Notes under the pieces: generated by a model
What the model was told of the DNA's origin: nothing
Databases searched by the model: none
What the model saw: only the letters and a program-made list of their open reading frames with translations
DNA from: Pseudomonas sp. FEN
Lineage (GTDB): Bacteria > Pseudomonadota > Gammaproteobacteria > Pseudomonadales > Pseudomonadaceae
NCBI RefSeq assembly: GCF_904067045.1
Contig: NZ_CAJFDC010000010.1
Span: 124,001 to 188,000, forward strand
Direction: 5' to 3'
DNA: 64,000 nucleotides
Translations under genes and position numbers: made by a program
Shown: positions 27,901 through 35,537 of the stretch, piece after piece
Position numbering within the stretch: the stretch's first letter is position 1
Layout of the letters: each line of letters starts with the position of its first letter

Positions 27901-30004
27901 CGCCAAAGACCTGTTCGCGACGCCCTGGGATCTGTGCACAGGCATCGCGTGCCGCATCATCGGCCCTGATGAACACCGGGCCCAGCGCGCGGCGCCGGAA
28001 ATTCCGGTAGGGCACCCAGTCGGCCGCGACACGGCCAGTGGTGCTCCAGATTTCACTGGTGTCCAGCACGCTCAGTTCTCCGGCCTCGGCCAGTGCGCGG
28101 ACGAAGAACATCGGCGTGACATGACCGGCCACGACCTGTTCAGCCACGCTCGGTTGCGTGCCCTTGCCCTGGCGCGTGAGCAGCAAGGCCTCGGCTTGAG
28201 TGTCGAGGTACTTGAGCAGCGCACCGTCCAGGGTACCCAGGTACAGGGGCACGACTGAGGTGTTCGAGGCGTGTTTTCGGGCCAGGGGCAATGCGGCACC
28301 GAGGTCGTGGGGGGTGACGGCGTTCCGGTACAGCCATTGCTCGTCCCCTGGCGGCAGCGGCGTGGGGTAGAGCGGCGTGCTGTAGTGGATGCCCGCCAGT
28401 TCAAAGCCTTCGGGCAGTGCCGGGCTGCCCTCGAGCGGATCACTGGCGACATAGCGCGACTGGTGCCGGTGCTTCAGGATGAAACTGATCCGCTTGTGTC
28501 CGTGCCGGTTGTCGAACCGCCGGTTGTTATGCCGTGCGGCTTCGTCCGCACTGTCGAACAGCGGGCCGAGGGCGAGGGGCGGGCGGGTTGCCGGCCGCTG
28601 GTTGGAATAGGGCTGCCAGTCGCTCGGGAGCTTTCCGGGCGGTCCCCAATAAGGGCTGCTTCTGACCACATACAGCCCTTGGGCTCTGGCCAGCAGCTTG
28701 ATGAAACCACTGGGCAGCAGTTGGCGCTCCCTGAGTTCCTGGTCGATCTCGCTGCCATCCGGCCCGGGCAGCAAACGGGCAATCAGCAGCTCCTCTTCCG
28801 CGGAGCCACTGGGCAGGTACTTGATCAGGCTGAAGTCGCTCATCAGTACATAGAAGGCTTGCACGCCTGTCGATTGCGCCACGAGGGTTGCCAGTACTTC
28901 ATCGGGGCTGATGCTTTTGAGCGCGAGGCGGCGTTCATCCTCCGCCAGCGCACCGAGGTGTGCGGGGATGTTGTTCGGCTCGCTCATCTCGAGCAAGCTG
29001 ACATTGGAGCGGTAGATCGCGTACAAGCGATAGCCTTCGGGATAAACGCGGCTGCCGGTTTCGGTTCTGGGATAGAGGCGGCTGGCGTCGAACTTGCGCT
29101 GCCCGGTGCTGAGTGGCCGCGTGGCGACGAACGTCTGGTCCGGGCGCTGGAAGATCAAGCCGCCCAATTCCTTCTCGGTGCCGCCCTGGATGATCTGCTG
29201 GGCATGGCGGGCGGCATCGTCCGCGGACAGGAACACTGGACCCAGTTCAGGCAGCACGGCGCCGGCGAACGCTGCCCACTGGATCGGGTCCACCTCACCC
29301 ACGCGGTTCCATAGGTGGCTGGGGTGTATCACCCGCAAGCGGCCGGCGGCGGCGAGGGTGCGGACGAATTGGCTGGGAGGCAGTGCGCCGTTGAGCAGTT
29401 GATCGGCGTAGTGGTCGGCTCGAGCTCGCCAGTCCGCGCCTTCGGGTAAAAGCGCTTGCTCCAGGTCGCTGTCTTCGGACTGGTAGGCCAGCAGCGCGCC
29501 GTCGGGGGTGCCGAGGAACAAGGCGGGCGGGCGCGCGCCAGCGCTCGATGGACGTGCGCGGCGGGCATGATGGAGCGCCGCGAGCAGGTCATGGGGGCTG
29601 AAAAAGTTTTCGTACAGCCAGCTTTCCTTGGGCGGCAGTTGCTCCAGGGCGGTCTCGGCCTGGCAATAGAGCCCGGCCAGGACAAGGTTTTCGGGCAATT
29701 GCAGGATGCCCCGGGCGTCGCGGCTGAAGATGGCCTCCGGGTCGAAGGGCGCGCAAGGGGCGCCCAGTGGTTCGGTCGTCTTGAACTCATCCTTTTGCGC
29801 GTGCTTGAGCATAAACGACGACTGTCGACTCAAACCTTTGAAAGCCGCCTGGCCGTGGGCATACTTGACGGCTTCGTCCAGGCTGGCGAAGGCGCGGCCG
29901 AGCAGCGGCTGAGCGGCCTTGTTGCACGCTGGCGCAAGCGCGCGATCGGTTTGCAAATGACTGGTGCCTGGTTGTTCGGCGTGGGTGAGGGCGTCTTGAG
30001 GCAT
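21971..30004 (-). CDS. Giant 2677-residue protein: six tandem ~220-residue repeats, Ig-like and lectin-like modules
   Basis: Residues ~30–1350 hold six copies of one unit beginning at about 33, 252, 478, 674, 904 and 1129. Each has GPxFxSADDAARHA, then GLIFQRPDxxFVAT, a Pro-aromatic GYxLxGxYHS segment, LYRNFFSxHDL, LGTxDGALLKY and FVRxLAxAGxLxV. The first half resembles the DUF4329 domain, as I remember it. Residues ~1355–2030 are beta-rich Ig-like modules. Residues ~2040–2230 and ~2476–2677 are two copies of a Big_2-like domain plus a Cys-containing C-type-lectin-like domain. No signal peptide or membrane helix is visible. ATG 30004 was chosen because the open frame above it lies antisense to a real hydrolase gene. 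Confidence 0.8.
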   Translation of the reverse strand: MPQDALTHAEQPGTSHLQTDRALAPACNKAAQPLLGRAFASLDEAVKYAHGQAAFKGLSRQSSFMLKHAQKDEFKTTEPLGAPCAPFDPEAIFSRDARGILQLPENLVLAGLYCQAETALEQLPPKESWLYENFFSPHDLLAALHHARRARPSSAGARPPALFLGTPDGALLAYQSEDSDLEQALLPEGADWRARADHYADQLLNGALPPSQFVRTLAAAGRLRVIHPSHLWNRVGEVDPIQWAAFAGAVLPELGPVFLSADDAARHAQQIIQGGTEKELGGLIFQRPDQTFVATRPLSTGQRKFDASRLYPRTETGSRVYPEGYRLYAIYRSNVSLLEMSEPNNIPAHLGALAEDERRLALKSISPDEVLATLVAQSTGVQAFYVLMSDFSLIKYLPSGSAEEELLIARLLPGPDGSEIDQELRERQLLPSGFIKLLARAQGLYVVRSSPYWGPPGKLPSDWQPYSNQRPATRPPLALGPLFDSADEAARHNNRRFDNRHGHKRISFILKHRHQSRYVASDPLEGSPALPEGFELAGIHYSTPLYPTPLPPGDEQWLYRNAVTPHDLGAALPLARKHASNTSVVPLYLGTLDGALLKYLDTQAEALLLTRQGKGTQPSVAEQVVAGHVTPMFFVRALAEAGELSVLDTSEIWSTTGRVAADWVPYRNFRRRALGPVFIRADDAARDACAQIPGRREQVFGGLILQRPDNLFVATEPWRSPTEIFDHQLIFPREVHATFFPKDHKIVGVYHSRSAQIDFYLPRDEAELYRNLFPTWDIYRAIKDRASIPHRYLAGQDGSLIRYTASGSADESVLLKDLSPPADAPLKLMDNAMQQRFGSTRAADKGALPAYARALIQAGELHVLVPGAIWRHPGIVSSISSSSEGFSGNNAREATNLAHAADFPVLSPVFIDVQDALRHALGQISERVDSQFGFIFRNNGEDQYVATAPVANAGSGFNRYRVFPENFDLLKMIGEGYDFDGVYVITATTPALETLKDDRIYRNFISARHLAQLIGTARSVCPNPRNLSRQASVNLYLSSADEALLRYKVELFPEKDETASGEVFAEDGIVTEGQLESGALTALEYVRRVAASGKLSVIRSSPLWTDQGLLAATWSASQTRSTRTERYAVGPLFTSADDAAKHTHREIVRNAGQLVVNPIYQAPNDMGYVTLEPYTHDKAVNIIRVGSQSKTQTLESDRLLVTFGSAYHLDSLHTAHPAAPLPYETDADTQWSRDFFSATDICFVTRILADLSVSPQAVYLSVGEGALLKYQPGESAAQHALCKTIPSGEESPASSLQRFELPSAEFVQKVAATGRLNVLVTDDFWQAPGPVESTWKLASPASARQPRVTRDLVPPLIGSFNIGGIGATDVIDPQRSLPVVIAALELKPRDRLDLYWGAHPDPVASHTQGSEPGPSHLTLRVDTRWIMSAPEVTVRYVLTPFPGGTPESAETRVRVKLDVPGDPDTQSATPTLNDKLELPVILPPGVIEAPEGVSVVVKRYANMSAGDSIVVSWHGRLVEHPPLSGPSDEVVVPIDPKIVSEAGNSDAILVRYEIRDGVNNWSRWSRPAFVEVGIGDPSLPAPVVPRAQGLQLNLDALEGADVQTLILRYEGMSSTQTLRLRVERETALGAALPAYSAVMPGHDSDPFVSFQVPNEQFPLIIQGQARFYYYVEAPDQPLRRSKSRSLKIIGRALNLKPPRVPVAEANGNVLDPEATGVIARVEAYAFMANGQTVTLIWIGTTAVGMEIHHQQSLPVIESGQDIDFTLPDDKVSVLAGGSVVVRYEVKTEAPEPFRSQALLLPVSTRPLELDPPKVVEAHDNVLFPLQALDGATIRVSYGMEIHDSIQAYWRGTPGNGTPALEAKPGNTSGSVDFAVPATAVSANIGRRVEVGYTVTRQGVPAPSKILPLDILPIAHEHLRAPFVREAADNLLLDLNSFTGDAHVEVRKWPHIQIGQRIWLRIEGTRSNGGPFTLTLWNAEEVSSISDLVEGLLPRADLDQLRDLSGLTFTFKVAFDGSSDESTALTFPRLSLTVRAHKRVPELIFDSSPVSLPGKIYLIPCHPQVLPAFGPGTTLQRAAGGGVPGYHYRSDDPRIAVVDGNGKVTVRGNGKTVIRVSDSAGQRKSYEVNVSGVVQCYNLGEGSSEETLRRARQKGLSIPSLDELIGIRTAYDKRWPLQSPLKRKTWSSTTKTPLALVYAVLDMTLSVVEPERPYIKITAGLGLIYEASGLGIGPALLPTCRNARSLPEAARELERPRVAAALDDGQGLLPISALEAPVPVTFPVWANPATEETYQLLWGTELLGSPMFIAPGDNPGDALSLDIPVAALTHGQHELRYRAYNTLNQTSTDSFPSLIEVDREKPGQPLLGAMAFPAQIDDGLTSAELTQLGNVLPGTIASYNGFNIGDQVTTFWAGVEGPGVQVMELKTIVIEFSRAFLASLGPDADWPVTYRIRDRAGNLSERSEAVTVKLRLVGGGRPELVFDQRPVTLSGKIYLIPSHPAVLPAFGPTTSVRRQASGGTPGYTYTSDNPAIAVVDASGLVTVRGNGSTSITVRDRGGQMKSYSLSVSGVIHCHALGLGTFANMLAKANSAHRRLPTRAELAEIHRLYASRWPLGAQREWLADTPRDTESTTSRDFGLTWSMDRATTVPPIKYYVVHLPSGKESILFDLSNAYGLGLD

Positions 30005-30196
30005 GGCAATACTCGTCTGAAAATGAAAAGGGAGAGCGTCCCGTGTCGCCGGTGCCGGCCTTGCGGTGTCCGGGCAGGCAGGTAAGGTGTTTTCATTTTC
30101 AGGAAAAGCGGCGCAGCGATGCGTTACATATCTAGGTTGCCGGCGCGGATCCATTCGCTGTCCGTTGTCGGTGCGAGCAGTGAAATGAGAGGTGCT

Positions 30197-30877
30197 ATGT
30201 CGACCCTGCAAGCGACCCGCTCCCAAGTCCCCTGGGCAGTGGCTGGCGGCTATCTGTACAACGCGGCCGGAGGGGATGGCCCGCCCGCCACGCTGATCCT
30301 TGCCCACGGCGCCGGCGCGCCGATGGACAGTGCTTTCATGAATACCATGGCCGAGCACCTGGCGACGCTGGGCATCGCCGTGCTGCGCTTCGAGTTTCCC
30401 TACATGGCCCAACGGCGCCTGGACGGCGGCAAGCGTCCGCCCAACCCGCAGAGCAGGTTGCTGGAGTGTTGGCGCGAGGTGTACGAGACGGTGCGGCGGC
30501 AGGTCCAGGGACCGCTGTTTATCGGCGGCAAATCCATGGGCGGACGCATGGCCAGCTTGTTGGCCGACGACCTCGGCGCGCAAGGATTGGTATGCCTGGG
30601 ATATCCGTTCTACGCGGCGGGCAAACCGGAGAAACCCCGGGTGGCACATCTGGCGGATATCGCCACGCCGACCCTGATCGTGCAAGGCGAGCGCGATGCC
30701 TTGGGCAATCGGCAGACGGTGACGGGCTATCCATTGTCGGCGCAGGTGCGGGTGAGCTGGCTGGCTGCCGCCGATCACGACCTCAAGCCGCTGAAGGCCA
30801 GCGGTTTCAGTCATGAGCAGCATCTGGACACGGCGGCTCGGCAAATCCGCGACTTCATCCAGCGTCAGCCGGCGTGA
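30197..30877 (+). CDS. Alpha/beta hydrolase (KANL3/Tex30, dienelactone-hydrolase-like)
   Basis: A 226-residue cytoplasmic hydrolase. It has the oxyanion segment LILAHGAGAPMDSAFM, the nucleophile elbow GGKSMGGRMAS with catalytic Ser, an Asp in QGERDALG and the His in AADHDLKPLK. ATG 30197 follows GAGAGGTG; the open frame upstream would run into the divergent giant gene's promoter. It shares a 192-base promoter region with the giant gene on the other strand. The substrate is unknown, and whether it belongs to the accessory region or to the core is unclear. Confidence 0.88.
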   Translation: MSTLQATRSQVPWAVAGGYLYNAAGGDGPPATLILAHGAGAPMDSAFMNTMAEHLATLGIAVLRFEFPYMAQRRLDGGKRPPNPQSRLLECWREVYETVRRQVQGPLFIGGKSMGGRMASLLADDLGAQGLVCLGYPFYAAGKPEKPRVAHLADIATPTLIVQGERDALGNRQTVTGYPLSAQVRVSWLAAADHDLKPLKASGFSHEQHLDTAARQIRDFIQRQPA

Positions 30878-30879
30878 AA

Positions 30880-30909
30880 CGCCGATTGCCGGCTGTACGG
30901 CAATCGGCG
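30880..30909. terminator. Hairpin between convergent genes
   Basis: A 12-bp stem (CGCCGATTGCCG with complement) and a 6-base loop. It lies 3 bases past the hydrolase stop and 9 bases past the stop of the 241-residue gene. There is no T-tract, so it may act in both directions or only mark transcript ends. Confidence 0.55.
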
Positions 30910-30917
30910 CGGGTGGT

Positions 30918-31643
30918 TCAGGGTGAGTCGAGGCTGACCACCACCGCGGTGGCGGGCGAGCGTTTCGACCAGTTACCGACTACATCGCGGATCTCATGGC
31001 GTACCCGCAGGTCGTTGGCGTTGCCGACGGCTTCGATGATGTGCGCCGGGATCGGGATAATCACCTCCAGCGCCACTTGCGCAGCCGTCAATGGCGGATG
31101 GTCGATGCGCTGTTCGGCCCAGGTAACGCTGATCCGATCGCCTTCGCTCATGTGCGGGTAGGGCGCGACAATTGCCCTTACCCCTTGAGGATCGACGATA
31201 ACTCCCGATGGCCGCACCTGCGGCGGGTGCAGGGCTTCGTTCTCATAAGGGGTCGCCGGATCGATGTCGACGCCGCCGGGGGCTTCCAGTTTTACCCGGA
31301 CATGGGTGATTTCGGAGTCTTCCGATGTCCCGCCGGGAAACGGCGTGAAGCGATAGCGAACCGGCACCGGGTCCGTGGCGGACTCAAGGTGTCGGGTTTC
31401 TACCGTGAGGGTCACGAAGTCATTGATCGGTGGCGCGTCCAGCGGGTGCTCGTAGCTACTGACGGGGACCGCGGCATCGCCCCAGTACAGGTCGATATGG
31501 TCCCAGGGTTTGAGGTTCAAGGGGCCCACCAGCACGGGCAGGGGTTTTGTCGGGTTCTCTACGTCGACGGCACCGACCCCGGCGGGGTTGACGCTGAGGA
31601 TCAGCGGTTGATCCGGGCGGCGCGGATTGATGTTCTCAGACAT
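30918..31643 (-). CDS. 241-residue Ig-like modular protein, paralogous to part of the giant protein
   Basis: The sequence aligns over almost its whole length with residues ~1375–1580 of the giant protein. Shared segments include LPVLVGPLNLKPWDHIDLYWG against LPVVIAALELKPRDRLDLYWG, RYRFTPFPGGTSEDSE, VRVKLEAPG, MSEGDRISVTWAEQRIDHPPL and VRHEIRDVVGNWS. It contains two beta-rich Ig-like modules, no Cys and no signal peptide. ATG 31643 follows GGAGACTTCAGC. It lies 27 bases after the 608-residue gene, so the two are probably co-transcribed. Confidence 0.8.
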   Translation of the reverse strand: MSENINPRRPDQPLILSVNPAGVGAVDVENPTKPLPVLVGPLNLKPWDHIDLYWGDAAVPVSSYEHPLDAPPINDFVTLTVETRHLESATDPVPVRYRFTPFPGGTSEDSEITHVRVKLEAPGGVDIDPATPYENEALHPPQVRPSGVIVDPQGVRAIVAPYPHMSEGDRISVTWAEQRIDHPPLTAAQVALEVIIPIPAHIIEAVGNANDLRVRHEIRDVVGNWSKRSPATAVVVSLDSP

Positions 31644-31670
31644 GCTGAAGTCTCCAGGGAAAAGGGCCGT

Positions 31671-33497
31671 TCACGGCTGCAAGGCCGGTGGACAGACGCC
31701 GCCTGTGCGCATATCCACGTAGGCGTTCTGGCGCTTTGAACGACCGCTCCCGGTGACGCTGTCGACGCTGTACGTGGCCTCGGCGTGGCCGTAGCAATTG
31801 CTGTCCAGCACGGCTCTCGGCACCCGCAGGTCATAGCCGTTGCGGGTCTGTTCCTCGGTCAACGGGGCGGAGGTGTGCGGCCACTGGTTTTTCCGGTTGC
31901 CGCCAATCAGTTGGTCAAAGCCTTCGTAAAGAAAGTGGATGACGTCGCCTTGCTTGATATTCACGTAGGGGGCGATGTGGACCGGGGCGCCGTCCTGGCC
32001 GTTGACCGTATTGATCGCGCCATGCTCGTTCAGCTCGGTGAACCGCGGGGCCTCCGGCCCGCTCGGGCCACCGGGCAGTTCATCGCGCGAGCGGACGATC
32101 AGGCTTTGTTCCGGCGATCTCGAGGTGTTCGGATTGCCGCTCTGGTTGACGCTGTAATAGCTGCGGATATCGGTACCCGTGCCCACTGGCCGGAAGCGAC
32201 TGTTGAGGACCGCTCGGTTCAGGTCGCGGGCGGCGGCGACATCGCTGGCGCTGATGCGATAGGGCGGTTCGAACATCGGTTGTCCGCCCCAGTACAGCTG
32301 GAGGGTCTGGCCTTCGGTGAAAGCGGGATTCCAGGCAATGCTGGCGCTGGCATCCCGTTCAAAGTCATGCTCATCGATCAGGTTATCCAGCGCTTCGGGC
32401 GAGGCACCGCGAATGACTGGCCGCGCCAGGTCGCCGGGCACCGGCAGCCTGGCCCTGACCAGGATATCCAGCGGTAACGAGTAGCCGATGACATGACCGT
32501 CACGGCTGAGCTCGTAGCTCAGACGGATACCGCCATCGCCGGCGGCTTCGACGCTCGCGAAGTCCACGTCGATGCGCAGGATGATCGGTTGGCCGAGGGT
32601 CTCGGGGTCGAATGGGCCCAGGGGCACGCTGCCCCAATGCAGGAGAAGCTGGTCGCCGCTTTCCACCAGGTCCGCGGTGGGAATCCACACTTCGATGCCG
32701 GCTTGCGCCTGTTCGTGGTCGATGGGCTCGATATAGCCGTCGATGATCGGCGCGGGGAGATCGGTTACCGGTTCGTCGAGCAACAGTCGAACCTCAATGG
32801 CGGTCGAGTTATTCGAGGGATTGCCGGCCCGATCGGTGACGGTATAGAACACCGGCCCGTTGAAGTCGCCCAGGGATTCGAGAAAGGCGCGGGGGAACTC
32901 GACGAGCACTTCCCGGGGCTCCATGTCATCCTCTTCGACCTTGCCACCAGGCCCCTCGGTATTGCCCCAGAAGGTCCTGATCCGGTCGCCGATGGCGAAA
33001 CCGCTGTAGCCGTGGACGGTACCGAGCAGGACGTCGCCCAGTTGCGTCAGTTCTTCCGAGGTGAGGCCGTCTTTGACCTCAGGAGGAAAATCCAGGGGCG
33101 CGAGGGTGGTGGGATGGCCGGGGGCGGTGGTGTCGATTTCGATCGGGGTGAAAAAAGAAGGCGTGGTTACACCGTTGCCGGTATTGCGTACTTGATACTT
33201 CAGTTGATAGGTGCCTTCTTTCAACAGGTCGACTGGAATATCAAGCCTGAGTTCATCTCCCGGTTTATCGTCGTCGGTAACGGGAGTGGGTGTGCCAATG
33301 GGCACGTCATTCCAGAGTAGTTGATAGGTTTCGGTGGTGTTGGGGTCGGCCCATAGTGGAAAAGTCACCGGAACCGGAGCGTTCAGGATGTCGATTGGCA
33401 AGAGTCCCTCACCCTGGTCAAGGGCTGATTCAACCCTGGGTTTTTGCAGCAGGCGCTCGTTGGCCTGAGTCTGGTTTTTTGCAAAGGAGTCATTCAT
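31671..33497 (-). CDS. 608-residue Ig-like modular protein
   Basis: No signal peptide or membrane helix is present, and the N terminus is polar (MNDSFAKNQTQANERLLQ). Modules in order are GLLPIDILNAPVPVTFPLW (~33–150); DFPPEVKDGLTSEELTQLGD to VTDRAGNPSNNSTAIEV (~165–260); a GDQLLLHWG module (~270–350); and one with SPEALDNLIDEHDF and LYWGGQP (~365–480). The last has HIAPYVNIKQGDVIHFLYEGFD and ends in VLDSNCYGHAEATYSVDS…VDMRTGGVC. The first two modules match residues ~2253–2470 of the giant protein. Function is unknown; an adhesin-like or surface role is only a guess. Confidence 0.8.
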   Translation of the reverse strand: MNDSFAKNQTQANERLLQKPRVESALDQGEGLLPIDILNAPVPVTFPLWADPNTTETYQLLWNDVPIGTPTPVTDDDKPGDELRLDIPVDLLKEGTYQLKYQVRNTGNGVTTPSFFTPIEIDTTAPGHPTTLAPLDFPPEVKDGLTSEELTQLGDVLLGTVHGYSGFAIGDRIRTFWGNTEGPGGKVEEDDMEPREVLVEFPRAFLESLGDFNGPVFYTVTDRAGNPSNNSTAIEVRLLLDEPVTDLPAPIIDGYIEPIDHEQAQAGIEVWIPTADLVESGDQLLLHWGSVPLGPFDPETLGQPIILRIDVDFASVEAAGDGGIRLSYELSRDGHVIGYSLPLDILVRARLPVPGDLARPVIRGASPEALDNLIDEHDFERDASASIAWNPAFTEGQTLQLYWGGQPMFEPPYRISASDVAAARDLNRAVLNSRFRPVGTGTDIRSYYSVNQSGNPNTSRSPEQSLIVRSRDELPGGPSGPEAPRFTELNEHGAINTVNGQDGAPVHIAPYVNIKQGDVIHFLYEGFDQLIGGNRKNQWPHTSAPLTEEQTRNGYDLRVPRAVLDSNCYGHAEATYSVDSVTGSGRSKRQNAYVDMRTGGVCPPALQP

Positions 33498-33600
33498 TTT
33501 ATTGAAGCCTGTCGAGAGACAATGAAGTCAATTAAAAAAGCGGCGCAGAAACGCCAAGTACCGCCGGGGTTTCCCGGCGATATGTCTAACGTTTGCGGTT

Positions 33601-33629
33601 TTTAAACAGCGAATCGACTGGATTCGCTG
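33601..33629 (-). terminator. Terminator after the 632-residue gene
   Basis: On the minus strand a 9-bp stem (CAGCGAATC…GATTCGCTG, loop CAGTC) is followed by TTTAAAAACC. It lies just past the stop codon at 33639 and separates this gene from the next. Confidence 0.7.
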
Positions 33630-33638
33630 CTCAATAAG

Positions 33639-35537
33639 TTATGCGCAGCCGAAGCCAGGACGACTCATGTCCACTCGAACATGAGCGACCAGGGAAGTTG
33701 CCGGCTCCTGGTTATGCTCGGGCTTGGGTTCAACCCGGAAGAGGGCTTCCGCGCGACCGACACAGAGTGCACGCAGTGTGTCGTCGGGTATGCTGAAGTC
33801 GTAACCGTTGACAATATCCCACTGGTCGAATTCGCGTTGATCGGTGTAGTGCGCGCCGGCGATCGGGCTGTCGTTGCGGTCATAACCGTCGAAGGTCATG
33901 TAGACGGTATGCCCCTGCTTGATATTGTCGTAGGGAGCAATGTGCAGTGGGGTGCCATCGGGGTTCTCGATCGGACCGACGACACCACCCGGTGTGGTCC
34001 GGGTAAAACGTGGCGCCAGCAGGCCGGCCTCGCCACCGGGCTGCTCGGTGCGCGAGCGCACCCTGACCGGCTGGACCGGTCCATTGGCGGGGTTGGGGTT
34101 GCCGGTGCGGGTCACGGTGTAGCTCACCGCAATGGCCGCCCCGGTGCCTTGATCCTTGATCACCCGATTGCTGATCGGGGCGCTGAAATCCACTCCGGCA
34201 TCGAAATCGGACTGTTTGATTTCATACCAGCGTGGAACTTCCTGCTCCCCCCAGCTCAGGTTGATGAAGTCGCCGACACGCAGGCCGGTCACCCAGCGGA
34301 AAATCGCTCGCGCATCGAGTTCGTAGTCATCCGGGTCGATGACATTGTCCTCGACATCGGGATTGCTGCTGGTGCCTTGAATGGTCAAGGGCCGCAGGTC
34401 TTCTACCGGTAGCGGCAAGGTCAAAAGCACATTTACTGGCTTGACCAGGGAAGTGCCCCGCAGATCGCCTTGACGACGGACCTCGTATTTGACGTTGACC
34501 TGTCCCTCCGGAATAAGGTTGATCACATCGAACTGCAGAACCGGTTCCAGTACCGGGTCCTTGTTTTCATCGCCGGGAAGCAGATCGAGCTCGGGCAGCG
34601 GGTTGCCGTCGCCCCAGAACAGCTTGATCCGGTCACCGGGCGCCGCCCCGTCGTAGTGGGGAATACCGACGGTAACGCCGCTTTTCGCGTCCTGGTAGTC
34701 GATAAGACCATCGTCCGCCTGTTGCACAATCGGCGCGCGCAGATCGTCCGGGATATCCGCCAGCAGCAGCCTGACGTAGGCGGGTTCGGAGCGCGGGGAA
34801 ATGTTCAAGGCCCGGTCGGTCACGAAGTAGGTGACTTCGGCTTCGTTGCTGCCGATTTGTGCTTCGACCTGTTCGAGGAAGGCCCGGGTAAAAGGCAGGC
34901 TGACGGCTTGCAGCGCCTCCTCTGTTTTAGTGACAGTAGTAGAAGGGCCCTTGATATTTCCCCACCATGTCTCGATGAAATCGCCCTCGACCATGACGTT
35001 GTAACTGGTGATGCGGACATCCAGCTGGTTACCCAGCGCTGTCAATTCCGCCGAGGTCAGGCCGTCTTCCACTTCTCGCGGGAAGATCATGGGGCCGTGG
35101 TCTGGCAGACCGGGCCGGGTCTGGTCGATTTCCACCAGGTAATCAAAAGATGGCGTATCAAGTTCATTGTCATTATTGAAAAATTTATAGATGAGTTTGT
35201 ATTTTTTATCCGTTGGATTGAGCGGATCGTTCTTTTCCAGCAAATACTCAGTGGGGACGTACAGACGCAAGCGACGTGTCGGGTTGTCCAGGTCATCTTG
35301 TGTCACGTATACCCAGTCATCGCCCAGTTCATCGCCGTCCCAGAACAATCGATAGGAGTAATGAAGGCCGGCATCGCTCGGCAGTGGAAAGGTAACTTCC
35401 AGTGGCGCGTTCAATGCGGTGATGGGTAATAAACCATCCACCAAGGCCAGGGTGACATCCGGTTTATCGTAAAAGTTGAGGTTTGCTCGGCTATAGCTAT
35501 TGCGGTTAAGAGTGATCGGGCTTTTCGAGGTGCACAT
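33639..35537 (-). CDS. 632-residue Ig-like modular protein
   Basis: A paralogue of the 608- and 612-residue proteins, with no signal peptide. In order: GLLPITALNAPLEVTFPLP (~35); IFPREVEDGLTSAELTALGN (~150); VTDRALNISPRSEPAYVRLLL; a GDRIKLFWGDGNPLPELDL module (~300); NVIDPDDYELDARAIFRW (~405); SYTVTRTGNPNPANGPVQPV; HIAPYDNIKQGHTVYMTFDGYD (~545); and a tail LRALCVGRAEALFRVE…VRVDMSRPGFGCA. It is transcribed away from the autotransporter gene, sharing a 343-base divergent region, and has its own terminator. Confidence 0.8.
   Translation of the reverse strand: MCTSKSPITLNRNSYSRANLNFYDKPDVTLALVDGLLPITALNAPLEVTFPLPSDAGLHYSYRLFWDGDELGDDWVYVTQDDLDNPTRRLRLYVPTEYLLEKNDPLNPTDKKYKLIYKFFNNDNELDTPSFDYLVEIDQTRPGLPDHGPMIFPREVEDGLTSAELTALGNQLDVRITSYNVMVEGDFIETWWGNIKGPSTTVTKTEEALQAVSLPFTRAFLEQVEAQIGSNEAEVTYFVTDRALNISPRSEPAYVRLLLADIPDDLRAPIVQQADDGLIDYQDAKSGVTVGIPHYDGAAPGDRIKLFWGDGNPLPELDLLPGDENKDPVLEPVLQFDVINLIPEGQVNVKYEVRRQGDLRGTSLVKPVNVLLTLPLPVEDLRPLTIQGTSSNPDVEDNVIDPDDYELDARAIFRWVTGLRVGDFINLSWGEQEVPRWYEIKQSDFDAGVDFSAPISNRVIKDQGTGAAIAVSYTVTRTGNPNPANGPVQPVRVRSRTEQPGGEAGLLAPRFTRTTPGGVVGPIENPDGTPLHIAPYDNIKQGHTVYMTFDGYDRNDSPIAGAHYTDQREFDQWDIVNGYDFSIPDDTLRALCVGRAEALFRVEPKPEHNQEPATSLVAHVRVDMSRPGFGCA

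Noticed and set aside
26237..28258. A 673-codon open frame on the plus strand inside the giant gene
   Set aside because: It is antisense to the repeat array. Its composition (Gly, Arg, Asp, Val-rich without motifs) is that of a shadow frame, while the minus-strand frame has clear repeated domains.
30005..30844. In-frame extension of the giant protein by 280 residues toward its N terminus
   Set aside because: It lies antisense to the hydrolase gene, which has a full catalytic triad and good ribosome site. The extension is low-complexity Arg/His/Gln-rich sequence, typical of antisense reading of GC-rich genes.
33562..33579. Hairpin CGCCGGG…CCCGGCG as terminator of the 632-residue gene
   Set aside because: No T-tract follows, and a better hairpin with TTTAAAAA lies nearer the stop codon at 33601–33629.
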